A stretch of 42,966 nt of DNA from a virus. This document shows positions 7,223-13,552 of this stretch, one piece after another. The stretch spans positions 1-42,966 of IMG/VR virus record IMGVR_UViG_3300037247_001803; one strand, written 5' to 3'. The notes under the pieces were generated by a model. That model was not told the origin of the DNA. It searched no databases and saw nothing but the letters and a program-made list of their open reading frames with translations. Position numbers and translations under genes: made by a program. The stretch's first letter is position 1, and every line of letters begins with the position of its first letter.

Positions 7223-8734
7223 CTATTCTATTTCAAGATTTATGCCTGATTGTTTGAGTTCAAGAGATATACCTGGTGCCTTTAAAGTCAACGTTATTAT
7301 CACCTTTCCTTCGAATAACGAGAAGACAACATTTTCAATTGTTTGACCTTGTATCAATTCATTTATCTCAAGAATATTATTCTGTGTCAAGCCAAGACTT
7401 TCAAGTGATTGATTTTGTATAATATTTGCGACCTGTAAAAGGATGCCAGTATCAAGTGTGATTTGCTCTAAAGCTTGGGTTTGATCGATCCCGGCAATAT
7501 TAAGAATATTTTGCTGTATAAGATTTAACGAGTCAATATTTTGGCTTTGAACTATTTCCGCAATCTGAAGTATTGTCCCGACGCCTAAAACTATATTGTC
7601 AAGTGCCTGAGATTGATCAATCCCGTTTATTGATATCGTTGATTGTTGAATTAACTCAACATTTTCTATAGTTTGAGATTGAGAATTGCCACCTATCTGT
7701 AGAACGATTCCCACCTGCAAACTAATATTATCAATGGCTTGAGCTTGATCCATGCTATCAACATCAAGTAAATGTTGTTGAATAAGGTCGATATTATCAA
7801 GCGCCTGGTCCTGGTCAACCGCATTAATTACGAGAACATTTGCCTGTATTAGATTTAGATTCTCTAAAGTTTGATTTTGCGAACTCTCCTGAATTGATAA
7901 AATAAATTGCTGTATCATGTCTAAATTTTCAAGTGCTTGTGACTGGTCCATTCCGTTTATCACAAGAATGTTTTGCTGAACGATACCAATATTGTCAATT
8001 GATTGAGCCTGGTTGACTGGATTTATAACTAACACAGTTCCAGCACCTACCGAATATGTTCCTGATCGTATTTCATCAGCCTCTGAATCAGTAATAATAT
8101 CATCAAAAATTACTATTTCATCCACGAGGCCGTTCATAACAAAACCGATCTCAAGATCTACAGCAGTAACAGAAAGACTATTTGTTGTTGCTCCATTATA
8201 CGACGCAGATGACGCAGCTACATCATCCCACAATCTTAAAGTCCAATTTTGCGAAGAATCTTCGTAGGTTAAAACTGCATGATACCATTGCTGTACTGTC
8301 AAATTTGAAACCAGTTCTACAATTTCTGTGTTATCTCCGTTATTATAGCCGGCGAAAAAATTAAGCTCATTATTTCCGCTTTCGTATCGAAATATAAATG
8401 ACCGCCCACCGCTTTCGAACTTATATTTTTGGATAAAGTTGTGATCAGAATCATTTTCTAAATAAAACCATAACGACATGGAAATATTTTTATTAGTATC
8501 ACCACTTTTAAATGGGAACCCAGCATCTAAATCCGCATCAGCAATTAAGAAATACTCATTATTTACTTGTACAAATTCACCACTCGCAGCGCCCTCCTGA
8601 AAATCGGTGGTATTGGCAGTAACTGTATTGATATTTGTTAACGTATTGCTTCCAATAGAATCGGTTGTTAGTGCCCCTGATTCTAATCGCCAAAGTACTT
8701 TGCAATTAGGATCACCTGTGAAGTCATTAGCCAT
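7223..8734 (-). CDS. LamG-like domain protein with eleven 22-residue repeats
   Basis: A 503-residue protein. Residues 1 to about 230 look like a concanavalin/LamG jelly-roll: N-I-S-M-S-L-W-F-Y-L near 84, W-Y-H-A-V-L-T-Y-E-D near 150, and G-L-V-D-E-I-V-I-F-D near 205, a sugar- or surface-binding fold. Residues about 234-478 are eleven tandem units of 22 residues with consensus L-x-I-x-x-x-x-Q-x-Q-x-[IL]-[ED]-[NS]-[IL]-x-L-I-Q-x-x-[IVL], which should form a regular rod or solenoid. The likely role is a head-attached adhesin or fibre, since it lies between portal and capsid genes rather than with the tail fibres. Receptor and function unknown. Confidence 0.65.
   Translation of the reverse strand: MANDFTGDPNCKVLWRLESGALTTDSIGSNTLTNINTVTANTTDFQEGAASGEFVQVNNEYFLIADADLDAGFPFKSGDTNKNISMSLWFYLENDSDHNFIQKYKFESGGRSFIFRYESGNNELNFFAGYNNGDNTEIVELVSNLTVQQWYHAVLTYEDSSQNWTLRLWDDVAASSASYNGATTNSLSVTAVDLEIGFVMNGLVDEIVIFDDIITDSEADEIRSGTYSVGAGTVLVINPVNQAQSIDNIGIVQQNILVINGMDQSQALENLDMIQQFILSIQESSQNQTLENLNLIQANVLVINAVDQDQALDNIDLIQQHLLDVDSMDQAQAIDNISLQVGIVLQIGGNSQSQTIENVELIQQSTISINGIDQSQALDNIVLGVGTILQIAEIVQSQNIDSLNLIQQNILNIAGIDQTQALEQITLDTGILLQVANIIQNQSLESLGLTQNNILEINELIQGQTIENVVFSLFEGKVIITLTLKAPGISLELKQSGINLEIE
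7300..8035 (-). repeat. Tandem 66-bp coding repeats (22-residue units)
   Basis: About eleven in-frame units, diverged at DNA level but with strict 22-residue spacing. Units alternate roughly between an N-G-I-D-Q-S-Q-A-L-D-N type and an x-x-x-x-Q-x-Q-T-[IL]-E-N type, suggesting growth by duplication of a two-unit block. Boundaries are approximate. Confidence 0.8.
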
Positions 8735-9030
8735 TACACATCAGCCTCTTTAAAGTATTTTATTGTTTCGATAACACCATCGCCAAGGTCTTTTTCTGCG
8801 ATGACAATAAAACTTCTTGTCACTGATTTATCTGGATTTAGTCGACTACACACATCTGTTTTTACGGTATATCCTGCTTCTATTGACAAGGGTGAAGAAA
8901 GTCGCGCTGATTCACAGTCTGGGTATTTCAAATCCGATGAAGAACTTACAATCTGAATATACCTATTATTTTTTTTAAAAGCATTTTCCTGAGCTAAAAT
9001 CATATTTAAAATTGTATCTTTGATTGCCAT
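8734..9030 (-). CDS. Hypothetical protein
   Basis: A 98-residue protein with an N-terminal helix (MAIKDTILNMILAQENAFKK) and a strand-rich C-terminal part. It contains two Cys residues in the middle region but no metal-site spacing. It precedes the LamG-repeat gene with a one-base TAATG overlap, so the two are probably made together. No family recognised. Confidence 0.55.
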   Translation of the reverse strand: MAIKDTILNMILAQENAFKKNNRYIQIVSSSSDLKYPDCESARLSSPLSIEAGYTVKTDVCSRLNPDKSVTRSFIVIAEKDLGDGVIETIKYFKEADV

Positions 9031-9067
9031 TTAACCCCCGTAGTCTCCATAACTACTGACTCTAAAT

Positions 9068-9454
9068 TTACGACCAATTAGCTTTAAATTTACTAAATAA
9101 ACTTATAATAATTTTCCAAAAACCTTGAAGCAGGTTGGTTTTTGTGGGAGGACCGTCCGTTCTATACCTTACAAAAACCTCATTTGAATAGTCAGATTCC
9201 AAAGAAGGAATCTCATTATCGTAGACAGTAATAACAAAATAATACGACTTAGTATCATCTAAGCCAGTTACCGTAGATTCAACTACATTTCCTGCATCAA
9301 TAGGTTCGCCATAAACCCCAGATTCATTTCCATAATAGATTTTATACCCAGCAAGATCAGGTTCCGTATTTGCATCCCACTGAAGAGTCACATCAGCGGT
9401 AAACCCATTCCCAGCAAACATTAATAAAATTAAAGCCAAAAATAATCTTTTCAT
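9068..9454 (-). CDS. Secreted fibronectin type III domain protein
   Basis: A 128-residue protein. The frame is open further upstream, but the ATG at 9454 is preceded by GAGGAG and followed by a classic signal peptide (MKRLFLALILLMFAGNGFTA, positively charged start, hydrophobic core, A-type cleavage site). The mature part is one fibronectin type III domain: V-T-L-Q-W-D-A-N-T-E-P-D-L-A-G-Y-K-I-Y-Y-G, then T-V-T-G-L and S-Y-Y-F-V-I-T-V-Y-D. A Sec signal on a protein encoded inside the head module is odd, because virion proteins are not normally exported; a host-surface or superinfection-exclusion role is possible. The C-terminal 25 residues are hydrophobic/basic. Confidence 0.7.
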   Translation of the reverse strand: MKRLFLALILLMFAGNGFTADVTLQWDANTEPDLAGYKIYYGNESGVYGEPIDAGNVVESTVTGLDDTKSYYFVITVYDNEIPSLESDYSNEVFVRYRTDGPPTKTNLLQGFWKIIISLFSKFKANWS

Positions 9455-9458
9455 AATC

Positions 9459-9518
9459 TCACTCCTCTTCATTTTGTCCCTGTAACTCAGGGATGACCGG
9501 TATGGCGGTGCAACGTCA
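9459..9518 (-). other. In-frame coding extension of the MuF-like gene beyond UGA
   Basis: After the UGA at 9516-9518 the same frame continues R-C-T-A-I-P-V-I-P-E-L-Q-G-Q-N-E-E-E and ends at TGA 9459-9461, four bases before the next ATG, with that gene's GAGGAG ribosome site inside the last codons. R-C-T-x-I-P-V-x-P is the normal end of MuF-like proteins. The UGA stands where the family has the first Cys of N-C-R-C. It is therefore either selenocysteine or a nonsense change of a Cys codon. Confidence 0.7.
9477..9493 (-). promoter_or_regulatory. Hairpin, candidate bacterial SECIS element
   Basis: On the transcript the sequence reads TCCCTG-AGTTA-CAGGGA, a perfect 6-bp stem with a 5-base loop whose second base is G. 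The loop begins 29 bases after the in-frame UGA of the MuF-like gene, inside the 16-37 base window known for bacterial SECIS elements. It has no U-tract and is not a terminator. The conserved bulged U of the E. coli element is not evident, so the SECIS assignment is tentative. Confidence 0.35.
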
Positions 9519-10262
9519 ATTATAGGGTTCACCCGGATGACCGTCAGGAGGAGGGGCGATCCACAAAAAAGTTTTCCCGTTCCTGATAAAATGATCCATG
9601 TGACCCGGATTTCCATCCGGATATAATCCACCCGGAGTACCCACGACTTTTTCATCTTCTGAAGTTTGCCAAATATATGATCTGATTCCGAGATCGGTTT
9701 GCCTTGCCTTATTAAGCTGCCCGACTATTTTCCCGGTTTGATCCCTGGCAATGAATTTTGCTCTATTATTTGCGACTTTAAAACGTTTTTCAAGGGATTG
9801 AACCATAGCTTGCTGATCAAAACCTTTTTCACGGAAAATCTTTTCAAACTGTTCAACGATCTGCAAATTGAGTTTTTGAGGAATGCTTTTTATCAGTGCC
9901 ACATTATCCATGACTGCCTGATTCATTATGTGACGGATATTTAAATCAGACATGAATGGATTAACATCCACGCCAAGAGCTGCCTGAAAGGATTTAATTA
10001 GATTGACTTTGTGAACTCGGCGAAGATTATCGAGAGCTACTTGTACAGTTTCAACACCAAATGATTCACCGGAAGTCATGAAAGCGAACTCTTCAGTTAC
10101 TGCGCGGGTATATGCTGCTTTTATTCGAGGAACTGATTCAAGTTTGGCTTTTGTTCTGGCAAGTAGTGGGTCAAGAATGTCTTTTTTAATGGCTCTTGCA
10201 TACGCTTTTTCATCCTTACGTCTTGAGCCTACACCCCTGGGATTACGCAATCTTTTAACCAT
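9516..10262 (-). CDS. Phage head morphogenesis protein (Mu gpF-like), candidate selenoprotein
   Basis: The frame gives 248 residues to the first UGA. The C-terminal half carries the Mu gpF-like signature: A-R-D-Q-T-G-K-I-V-G-Q-L-N-K-A-R-Q-T-D-L-G-I near residue 175, Y-I-W-Q-T-S-x-D-E-K-V near 197, H-x-x-x-N-G-K-T-F-L-W-x-x-P-P near 225 and H-P-G-E-P-Y-N at the end. In the family the next residues are C-R-C; here UGA replaces the first Cys and the frame goes on through R-C-T-A-I-P-V. Read through, the protein is 267 residues (to 9459). MuF proteins are minor head components next to the portal, made with it (overlap of 34 bases). See the findings for the selenocysteine case. Confidence 0.85.
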   Translation of the reverse strand: MVKRLRNPRGVGSRRKDEKAYARAIKKDILDPLLARTKAKLESVPRIKAAYTRAVTEEFAFMTSGESFGVETVQVALDNLRRVHKVNLIKSFQAALGVDVNPFMSDLNIRHIMNQAVMDNVALIKSIPQKLNLQIVEQFEKIFREKGFDQQAMVQSLEKRFKVANNRAKFIARDQTGKIVGQLNKARQTDLGIRSYIWQTSEDEKVVGTPGGLYPDGNPGHMDHFIRNGKTFLWIAPPPDGHPGEPYN

Positions 10263-11683
10263 TTGAGAAATCCCCCTGTTTCATATATCTTAGAATCTGT
10301 TTGTTTCTGAACGAGAGTGTTTGAAAGACTTCTCGTGAATTCGTCAATTCCCTCAATTGGTTCTTCAAGATCGTCAAAATCACCGAGTATTTCATCACCA
10401 TCCATAATACCCCTGGCCTCATCTTCATCAATCAGTCCGGAATTAACAAGAGGCACGACAATTTGTGATTTCTTGAGAGCATTTTCGATCTTATCTTTTT
10501 CGCTGATATCGAGAATAGAAACGAATTTATAGCAAATCTTTTCTGGCAATCCGAGATGTTTTTCGATGACTTGGTCAATTTTGTCCAGTGGTTCGGGTAA
10601 TTGATTTTCCTGATCGGACGCAACTTTTAAAGCATAATTTCTTTGCTCACCCTCGCCAGTCGACTGCATCCCTACGATTGATTTTGACCAAAATCTCGTT
10701 TCTGGAATGTCGGCAGCTGCGGATAATCTCACAGCCATTCTATCAATAATTTCATGAAGTCCGGAAAAGTTCACCTCTGTACGGCTGAAATCGTCTTCTT
10801 TGTCCATGAAATTTGTTCGATAGATAGACAATAAAGCGGTTGTAGCTGCCATCCTATCTTGTAATGACAACTCGCCACCAGTGCCTTCAAGTGCCTCTTC
10901 AAATCCATCAATCTTCATATTCTTGATCGATGATTCGCTGACTAGATGAGCGATACCTTTTGAAACATTCGAGTCCTGAAATATTTCTGTGAGGACAGGA
11001 ATAATTGAAGCAACTCCCCAATCCGGATCATATGAAATCCATCCGTTATCTGAAGTCGATACCGTTCCATCAAATCTGATAACCCTGGAATGATGTACAA
11101 CGATATTACCGGCATTTTTTAAGTTGATGCTATATGAAGTTGGTTTTCCGTAATTGATAGAATAGGGATTATTTTCTTTTGAAACAATAGTTGCATCAAA
11201 CCTGTCAACAGTGAGAATGTTTGCAAGATCACCGGGTTGCATCGTGCTTAAGTTAAGCGGATTTTCCGGCTTGGTTTCCTTGGTCAGAATTATAAATAAA
11301 CCAGTTCCATAAAGCCTACCTGACTTCATAGCCCTTGAAAGCCTTGATCTTATTTTAAATCTATTTTCTACATCTTCTACAAGCTTGACATTCTCTGTGT
11401 CCATGTCGCAAAATTCGCGCCATTTCACAAACATGTCATCAACAGGGATATCCACAAATTTGGCAGCAGCCCACGACTCAACATAGATTGTCTCGTTGAA
11501 ATTTCTTGATACTAAACGGGTGGGGGCAAAGAAAGAATTGCTATTTTTATCAAGACTGGTTCCGGCTCCGGACATTGGATTTATAAAACCGCCAAATCCA
11601 AAATTATTAAAATAATTTGTCGAAACAGAACTATCTTTTTTTTTATGCTTTGACCGGTTTTTGTTTTTGGATTTTTTTTTCAC
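10229..11683 (-). CDS. Portal protein (DUF1073)
   Basis: A 484-residue protein with a GTG start 7 bases after AGGA. A very basic Lys/Ser/Asn-rich leader (first 18 residues) precedes the DUF1073 portal body: Y-V-E-S-W-A-A-A-K-F-V-D-I-P-V-D-D-M near residue 68, S-R-A-M-K-S-G-R-L-Y-G near 117, R-F-D-G-T near 198, and the F-W-S-K-S-I-V-G-M-Q-S-T-G-E-G-E segment near 337 that is highly typical of these portals. It forms the dodecameric DNA-entry ring and docks terminase. It is first in the late leftward operon. The gene's position some 1.9 kb from terL, separated by a rightward cluster, is unusual. Confidence 0.9.
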   Translation of the reverse strand: MKKKSKNKNRSKHKKKDSSVSTNYFNNFGFGGFINPMSGAGTSLDKNSNSFFAPTRLVSRNFNETIYVESWAAAKFVDIPVDDMFVKWREFCDMDTENVKLVEDVENRFKIRSRLSRAMKSGRLYGTGLFIILTKETKPENPLNLSTMQPGDLANILTVDRFDATIVSKENNPYSINYGKPTSYSINLKNAGNIVVHHSRVIRFDGTVSTSDNGWISYDPDWGVASIIPVLTEIFQDSNVSKGIAHLVSESSIKNMKIDGFEEALEGTGGELSLQDRMAATTALLSIYRTNFMDKEDDFSRTEVNFSGLHEIIDRMAVRLSAAADIPETRFWSKSIVGMQSTGEGEQRNYALKVASDQENQLPEPLDKIDQVIEKHLGLPEKICYKFVSILDISEKDKIENALKKSQIVVPLVNSGLIDEDEARGIMDGDEILGDFDDLEEPIEGIDEFTRSLSNTLVQKQTDSKIYETGGFLKWLKDCVIPGV

Positions 11684-11715
11684 TAGAATATCCTATATTT
11701 AATTAGATTATTTTC

Positions 11716-11743
11716 ATAATACCTTCAATTATAAAAATGTCAA
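11716..11743 (-). promoter_or_regulatory. Leftward promoter for the structural operon
   Basis: On the minus strand TTGACA (11738-11743), a 16-base spacer and TATTAT (11716-11721) form a sigma-70-type promoter about 33 bases before the portal start. It is the only good candidate at the head of the long late operon. Confidence 0.65.
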
Positions 11744-11788
11744 TCTGCAAGTTTTTTTACTTTATTTTACTTTTTTTAATAAAATGTC

Positions 11789-11817
11789 TTGACATACGTC
11801 ATTACAAATGAGATAAT
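11789..11817 (+). promoter_or_regulatory. Strong rightward sigma-70 promoter
   Basis: TTGACA (11789-11794), a 17-base spacer and GATAAT (11812-11817) match the consensus in 11 of 12 positions. It would start transcription about 11824 and drive the rightward cluster 11867-13552. CATTacaAATG (11800-11810) in the spacer is a small palindrome that may be an operator. Confidence 0.8.
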
Positions 11818-11866
11818 GTTTTTAGGTTGAGGGAAACAAATTAACTCAAAACAAAGGAGAGAGAAG

Positions 11867-12034
11867 ATGGAAAAATTCAGACAGGACAACACAGAGGGTT
11901 ACACCGACAATCAGCTCCTGGCCTTAAACGCCGAGCTTGATGATAGAAAACAAGCCGCAAATCTCGATCTCGATGACCCTGACTTGGTAGATTTTTTTGA
12001 AAAATCATTCGCTGACGAGGTTTCAAGACGATAA
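11867..12034 (+). CDS. Small acidic protein, first gene of the rightward cluster
   Basis: A 55-residue acidic protein (MEKFRQDNTEGYTDNQLLALN...) with an AAAGGAGAG ribosome site 6-10 bases before the ATG. The motif Y-T-D-x-Q-L-x-x-L-N-x-E-L is found in many very small phage proteins of unknown function. Helical throughout by composition. First product of the strong promoter, so probably made early and abundantly. Confidence 0.65.
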   Translation: MEKFRQDNTEGYTDNQLLALNAELDDRKQAANLDLDDPDLVDFFEKSFADEVSRR

Positions 12035-12052
12035 TTGCTAAATAATCAACCA

Positions 12053-12068
12053 CCCCTCTCCGGAGGGG
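12053..12068 (+). promoter_or_regulatory. Intergenic RNA hairpin with UCCG tetraloop, copy 1
   Basis: CCCCTC-TCCG-GAGGGG forms a perfect 6-bp stem closing a C(UCCG)G loop, one of the extra-stable UNCG class. It lies 18 bases after the first small gene and is followed by AAACTT-AAA-like sequence and the next ribosome site. No U-tract follows, so it is more likely an mRNA stabiliser or processing element than a terminator. Confidence 0.6.
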
Positions 12069-12098
12069 ATAAACTTAAAACTAAAAAGGAAAGAAAAA

Positions 12099-12293
12099 AT
12101 GAAATTAAACAAAGAAAGAAAAATAATAGAAACAGCAGTCAGAAATGCCTGCTTTAAATTTGAGTTTCAAAATCAGTACAGGAAAGAAATTGCAAGACTT
12201 GCTGCAAGTCTTGCTGACAAAAACGGCGTAAACGTTGCAGACGCGCCGTATCTGCAGGAAATTTTCATCGATGCGATCGATGAAAATTTATAA
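12099..12293 (+). CDS. Small hypothetical protein
   Basis: A 64-residue protein, basic at the N-terminus (MKLNKERKIIETAVRNACFK) and acidic at the C-terminus, mainly helical. AAAAAGGAAAG precedes the ATG. Its 5' leader is a near-copy of the leader of the next gene, including a UCCG-loop hairpin. Family unknown. Confidence 0.6.
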   Translation: MKLNKERKIIETAVRNACFKFEFQNQYRKEIARLAASLADKNGVNVADAPYLQEIFIDAIDENL

Positions 12294-12305
12294 GAATAAT
12301 CAAAA

Positions 12306-12321
12306 CCCTTCTCCGGAGGGG
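12306..12321 (+). promoter_or_regulatory. Intergenic RNA hairpin with UCCG tetraloop, copy 2
   Basis: CCCTTC-TCCG-GAGGGG pairs as a 6-bp stem with one U-G wobble and the same C(UCCG)G loop as copy 1. The flanking sequence (AAACTT then AAA-rich, then AAAAAGGA) is also shared, so the two leaders are related by duplication. The compensatory wobble suggests the RNA stem is kept. Confidence 0.6.
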
Positions 12322-12354
12322 CAAACTTGAAACAACCTAAAAAGGAGAGAGAAG

Positions 12355-12645
12355 ATGGAAAAAAAAATAATACATCCAGAAACACAGGAAAAAAAACAGG
12401 CATATTCTACAAGGCTAAGAGCCGATCAAATCCAATTCTTAAAAAGCTTAAATAATGCAGCAAAATGGCTTGAAAGAGTTATTGACGGAGCAACTATAGA
12501 TTTGAATGTTGTTAGATTTCAATGCGCAAAATGCTCACATACGAGCAGTAAATTTAAAAAAATAAAAGGTAAAAATAATGTAATCTATTTTGTGTGTCCT
12601 GGATGCGGAGTTGATGCATCCAAGTATATGGAATTAATACAATAA
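12355..12645 (+). CDS. Zinc-ribbon protein
   Basis: A 96-residue protein with AAGGAG before its ATG. Residues 1-45 are basic and helical, with a segment Y-S-T-R-L-R-A-D-Q-I-Q-F-L-K resembling a ribbon-helix-helix strand and helix. Residues 58-86 hold C-A-K-C and C-P-G-C, a CXXC-x(n)-CXXC zinc ribbon. A nucleic-acid-binding regulator is plausible. Target unknown. Confidence 0.65.
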   Translation: MEKKIIHPETQEKKQAYSTRLRADQIQFLKSLNNAAKWLERVIDGATIDLNVVRFQCAKCSHTSSKFKKIKGKNNVIYFVCPGCGVDASKYMELIQ

Positions 12646-12657
12646 TTGGAGTAAAAA

Positions 12658-13326
12658 ATGAAACCAGCCACATATAAAAAATCAAATAAAGATAAAAAAA
12701 TGCGAGTCTGCAAATTAGGTTCGGCAAAACTCGCGGTAGGAAAAATTGAAAAAAATACGGACACATTTATTTTGACGTATGGCCAATTTTCGCTGATTGA
12801 CGGATTAATGGCGATCCTGGACCAAACCGGACCCGCCCATATATCAATCAGCACATGGACAGCGGCACATGCACATCTTGATAAGTCTGCGGAATTATTG
12901 GCTAATTCTAATATTTTGTCATTCAGAATGATTGTTGATCGTTCTTTTAAAACGAGACAACCCAAATATTTCAATCATATGATAGAATTGTTCGGAAGCG
13001 ATAGCATCCGGGAAATGCGAACCCATGCAAAATATCTGGTTATTACAAACGACGAGTGGAACATTGTTGTGAGAACATCGATGAATTTGAACGAAAATCC
13101 TCGTCTTGAGAATATTGAAATCTCAGAAAATAAAGATTTTGCAGATTTCTTTTTGTCAATAACCGATAATATTTTTCATGAAATTGAACCAGGAAAATCA
13201 TATTCGCCACTACCAGATTTAAATGATCTACCGGAAAATCCGAAATTCAAAACAGTTAGTGGAAATTTTATGGAAAGATCAAGTTTACAGGAGGCTAAAT
13301 ACACCCATGAATTTAAAAAACATTGA
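12658..13326 (+). CDS. Phospholipase D-like (HKD) domain protein
   Basis: A 222-residue protein with GGAG before its ATG. The C-terminal half shows a PLD-type active-site motif: T-H-A-K-Y-L-V-I (His123, Lys125) followed by R-T-S-M-N-L-N-E-N-P-R-L-E-N (Ser141, Asn143, Asn145). This is one HKD half-site with a variant third position, so a dimer would be needed for the two-motif active site of PLD nucleases. Similar single-motif proteins occur beside phage terminase genes; their role is not established, and a nuclease or DNA-end function is possible. It ends 20 bases inside the next gene. Confidence 0.65.
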   Translation: MKPATYKKSNKDKKMRVCKLGSAKLAVGKIEKNTDTFILTYGQFSLIDGLMAILDQTGPAHISISTWTAAHAHLDKSAELLANSNILSFRMIVDRSFKTRQPKYFNHMIELFGSDSIREMRTHAKYLVITNDEWNIVVRTSMNLNENPRLENIEISENKDFADFFLSITDNIFHEIEPGKSYSPLPDLNDLPENPKFKTVSGNFMERSSLQEAKYTHEFKKH

Positions 13327-13552
13327 AAAGGCAAAAAAAATATTACCAATTTTGACACCCGAAGTTATTGTTGAGCTACTTGCTTCCCAAATGGGAATTG
13401 CGGAAGAGGCAAGGGATAGAATAATCGAAGAGGGAATCGTTGTAAGAGATATGAAAGGATCTGTGATAGAACATCCTGCAATAAAAATTGAGCAATCAGC
13501 ATTGAAAATCATCAATGATTTGCTGAAAAATAAAAAGAACCGGCATGGTTGA
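13307..13552 (+). CDS. Small helical protein abutting terL
   Basis: An 81-residue protein. The frame is open earlier, but the ATG at 13307 follows AGGAGG (12-base spacer) and is preferred; starting there it overlaps the PLD-like gene by 20 bases. The pattern E-G-I-V-V-R-D-M-K-G-S-V-I-E-H-P-A-I-K-I-E near residue 42 recalls part of the P27-type small-terminase family, but the match is short and a better small terminase lies at 14926-15504. Its TGA directly abuts the stop of terL on the other strand. Confidence 0.55.
   Translation: MNLKNIEKAKKILPILTPEVIVELLASQMGIAEEARDRIIEEGIVVRDMKGSVIEHPAIKIEQSALKIINDLLKNKKNRHG

Noticed and set aside
9455-9655. Longer start for the Fn3 protein (frame open to 9655)
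   Set aside because: The extension overlaps the MuF-like gene, lacks a ribosome site and would bury the clear signal peptide.
12035-12098. Rho-independent terminator at the UCCG hairpin
   Set aside because: The stem is GC-rich, but no run of T follows and the next gene starts 30 bases later with its own ribosome site.
13307-13552. P27-type small terminase
   Set aside because: Only a short stretch resembles the family, the protein is too short, and a better small terminase overlaps terL.
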